From Acipenser ruthenus (taxonomy: Eukaryota; Chordata; Actinopteri; Acipenseriformes; Acipenseridae): a stretch of 64,000 nt of DNA. Positions 62,301-64,000 of the stretch are shown piece by piece. Numbering within the stretch: the first letter of the stretch is position 1; every line of letters begins with the position of its first letter. The notes beneath the pieces are model-generated. The model worked only from the letters and a program-made list of their open reading frames with translations. It was not told the origin of the DNA and did not search any database. Made by a program: the position numbers and the translations under genes. Location of the stretch: the NCBI RefSeq assembly GCF_902713425.1, contig NC_081198.1, positions 21,373,188 to 21,437,187 of the forward strand. The letters are read 5' to 3'.

Positions 62301-62809
62301 CGTGGCCTGCTCCGGTCTACGTCCCTCAGAGCACAATTGAAGTCACCTGACACGATGACGGGTACGTTCCCCAGCAGGAGTGGACGCAGCTGTGGAAAAA
62401 ATTGAACTCTTTCGTTTTGGTTAGTGGGTGCGTAGACATTGACCAGTCTGAGGGGAGTGTTGTTGTATGTCACATCCACGCTCAGAATTCTACCAGGTTC
62501 TACCTCCCTGCTGCTGCGGGAGGTAATAAATGGGTTTTTAAACAGGATACCTACTCCGTCGGCTCTGGCTATGTTGGAGCCCGACCAGAAGGAGTCCCCC
62601 AGGGTCCAACTCTCCTTCAGGTCCCTATAATCAGGGCTCGACGAAATACCACACTCCTGCAGAAAGATGAGATCTGCTTTCAAGTTAGCTAGATAGTTTA
62701 GTACATCAAATCTTTTTTGTGTCTCCCTGATGCTCCTGACATTAACAGACACACATATCAGGGCCATCAGGGTAGCTAACAAGAAAAGGAGTCGCTGCGT
62801 CCACCCCAT
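59366..62809 (-). CDS. LINE ORF2 protein: APE endonuclease / reverse transcriptase (K9, intact)
   Basis: 1147 aa, uninterrupted, close to K5. Private Val for Ala in EYKVVTKY. Endonuclease SDH, RT YMDD and C-terminal zinc knuckle present. Confidence 0.95.
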   Translation of the reverse strand: MGWTQRLLFLLATLMALICVSVNVRSIRETQKRFDVLNYLANLKADLIFLQECGISSSPDYRDLKESWTLGDSFWSGSNIARADGVGILFKNPFITSRSSREVEPGRILSVDVTYNNTPLRLVNVYAPTNQNERVQFFPQLRPLLLGNVPVIVSGDFNCALRDVDRSRPRNDRSSRVLSSVISDFSLCDAGKDLVPPFTWVSSSGTSFSRIDLVLHTSSLTKTAVDTQAVFFSDHRLLQVTLQVPQTSQMGSGVWKLNTSLLDDPSIAAAYKSRLVEWTTLRDLFNSPIEWWEMVKMRTKGYFIAAGKRKAKERRAKYKYLNAALQRLSLLQLRGFPVSDEIAQTKLDLSVLCREEQRKVMHNAKVQKMEEDEKCTRFFFQKTREKRHLMSSMLDSRGRIVEDSEGVKKVVENFYRDLYNIKATDDTLIEWFLSQLEPDSVRDDEEEEKDPELTLEELTQAVKTMNTGKTPGPDGIPGEYYHLFWDTLKVHLAEVYRAVYREKRLGPSMRESVITLLHKKGEVKDLRNWRPISLLCVDYKILAKALMLRLQVHLPLVIGPDQACGVPGRSITDILMLTRDILAYSRERNHPLCLFNLDQEKAFDRVSHEYMYKVMDQMKFAPGLREWVKTIYTNISTRVLVNRHLTGKISIQSGVRQGCPLSPLLYVVCIEPLLQAIRRDTNITGFQLPGSNGVQVKTTAYMDDVSLICTNTSSVPRISNILEKYCTATGAVINKSKSEVYVSKNWQVDRELSDMYPVKKDKIKILGLIFENNSSGAQSWTAAINQVRKKIGGWSTRSLTMTGRVLITKSILFPILSYVGKIFPPDRTTKKVVDRIIHRFIWGSKMERVKRATLSKADKKGGKGVPDVVQLTRVQGLTQTIKNIQALDRKVCYMNRFYFATCLRALGLCTIDNTVPYSWDPPLYYRTLRDTIYKLGLDKAKLASWEYKVVTKYLAGSQEIEKVATFSLTQSQKIWENVSHSCLSNVQKDIAWNTVHSALPTRAFMFRRGLAQVETCPYAKCRKRETPAHIFWECDVAGSVWLSVSVFLNRFADTAKMTAETVLYGPAGGITTSTAKCVWRVINVVKQILWEGRNVCVYHKQELDTITTTRRAQTLIKDFVILDIRTLGKDKACAEWRIAGLQDVKME

Positions 62810-62814
62810 AGCGA

Positions 62815-64000
62815 CTATGATTGGGAGGTCGGGACACTCTTCCTACTCTTAGCTCTACGCTTGCTTCGAGGGGGCTTGGGCTTATTTGCAACTCCCATCA
62901 CCCCTGAGAAGGTACTCACTGCTGCCTCGTCCAAGAAGGCACCGTCTTTATATGCACAGTACGTAGAGTTGTTGGGGCTATTCAACTCCCCACAAGGTAA
63001 GTCTGGTGGAACTTGCTCAGGGCCCCTCGGAACGTGTGGGTCAGCTTTGTCCTGGGGGGGGTTATGACAGACAGCATTCTTTGGCTGTTACCGTCTGTTG
63101 AATTGGAGCTGTTAGCAGACTTCTGGCTTACCGCGTCCAGGGGTATTCCCATGTCCTCCAGTGCTGTATCTAGGAGGACCTCTAGGGGGCCCCTGGTTTT
63201 GCCCATACAAGGGAGGGGGTCAAGGATGCTTTGAAGGGAGGCCCTTCGCTTGAAGAGGGTCATTGCTACCGAGGTACTGCTGGTCAGGGAAGGTGTTGAC
63301 CCCGACCTCTCCCTCGGTGCATTAGTGAACACCTCTTCTGCGAGGTGTGCTAGGGTTTGTGCCAACGACTGGGAAGGCTGGCTGGGGATGCCCTGGCTGG
63401 CTGCTACCTGCCCACTAGGCGGCAGTGTAGCCGTCCCACTCGCCTCCGTCTCTGCCTGCGAGGGCAAGACTGGGGACTTTGTGTGGACATTAGCTGGTTT
63501 TGGATCTATGGGGGCCACCTGCAACTTGCTGTCTTTGATCCTGATCTTCTTTCTTTTCCCCCCCTCGTCTCTACCCTTTCTTTTCCCCACCCTCTGCTGG
63601 TTCTTCACTCCCTTCCCCTCCTTCTCACTCTCACTTTCACTGTCGCTTTCGCTTTCCTCCCCCACGGACTCAATCCTTATGGCGTCATAACGAGAGCCGA
63701 GGGGGAGTGCTGGCGCTGAGAGGGCCCTACTCAGGGGGGTGCCGCTGCTGGGTCCGGGCTCCCTCCCTGCCTCGTGTTCTGCATCAGAGGAGCTACTGGA
63801 GGAGCTAGTGGAGTAGCTTTTGTACTCTCTCTCTGGGCTGGGGGAAGGGGTCCTCGTAAAATGGGACATGTCTCGGGGGCGGTGGGGTGAGGGGGGTGCT
63901 GGTGATGATGGTGGTGCTGGAGTCTGGGTCTTGGATACTGTTGGTGGTGATGTGGACTGATCTTTGTTAGTTGCTCCCTCTTCCTGCTCAGGCCTAGGCT
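62815..64000 (-). pseudogene. LINE ORF1, C-terminal two thirds (K9, cut by window edge)
   Basis: Like K7 it has the six-G form near 63893, so the frame from the zinc-knuckle side stays open through the Ser-rich and basic regions (62982-63869 and upstream). An eight-G run near 63056 (nine in open copies) then shifts the last 80 codons. No other defect is seen inside the window. Confidence 0.87.

Larger units (their letters stand above)
58716..64000 (-). mobile_element. Keno-like LINE copy K9 (runs off the window)
   Basis: 3' UTR, intact ORF2 and the C-terminal two thirds of ORF1 lie inside the window. The 5' part is cut by the edge. Confidence 0.94.

Noticed and set aside
1-64000. Array created wholly by assembly error
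   Set aside because: Copies differ by private substitutions, distinct deletions and distinct junctions, so they are separate loci. The exact copy number and the homopolymer indels could still be affected by assembly.

Overview
The whole 64 kb is one repetitive array with two ingredients: tandem U2 small nuclear RNA genes and a U2-targeted non-LTR retrotransposon (LINE). Everything is on the minus strand. The LINE has an ORF1 with three CCHC zinc knuckles, an ORF2 with an N-terminal APE-type endonuclease, a reverse transcriptase with YMDD and a C-terminal CCHC, and it sits inside U2 genes. This fits the Tx1 clade of the L1 group, and within it the Keno family described from fish U2 genes. Keno plus vertebrate-type snRNA signals (a PSE-like block at -43 to -65, a 3' box) suggest a vertebrate, most likely a fish. 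The species cannot be read from the sequence.

Layout: ten LINE copies, called K0 to K9 here. K0 1-893 (cut by the window edge), K1 1367-5781 (5' truncated), K2 7811-13478 (internal deletion), K3 14701-21460, K4 23518-26597 (large internal deletion), K5 27011-33781, K6 34732-41498, K7 42719-49483, K8 50727-57492, K9 58716 to beyond 64000. Full copies are about 6.77 kb. Between them lie blocks of U2 repeat DNA (unit about 789 bp: promoter, U2, 3' box, GA-rich microsatellite, spacer). The blocks hold nine complete U2 genes, here U2-1 to U2-9, and eight U2 fragments that keep only the 3' part and abut LINE 3' ends. The higher-order period in the right half is about 7.7-8.0 kb.

State of the copies: ORF2 (1147 aa) is open in K1, K5, K6, K7, K8 and K9. 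K2 and K3 share a 17-nt deletion that removes the endonuclease SDH residues. ORF1 (about 648 aa if uninterrupted) carries at least one frameshift in every copy seen, nearly all in homopolymer runs.

The least expected features are at the LINE ends. (1) No copy is flanked by the U2 5' half. Every visible 5' end joins the same point of the U2 spacer, so about 315 bp (U2 nt 1-34 plus the whole promoter) are missing. (2) The extreme 5' end is a stretch that matches nt 1 to 36 of U5 snRNA, which looks like an RT template switch onto U5. (3) The 3' ends join U2 at several different nucleotides, but nearly always right after a terminal AGTAT. One copy (K6) instead joins the GA/CT microsatellite beside U2. 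These observations suggest a U2-U5-LINE chimera that has spread through and reshaped a U2 locus by unequal exchange and possibly by repeated imprecise insertion.
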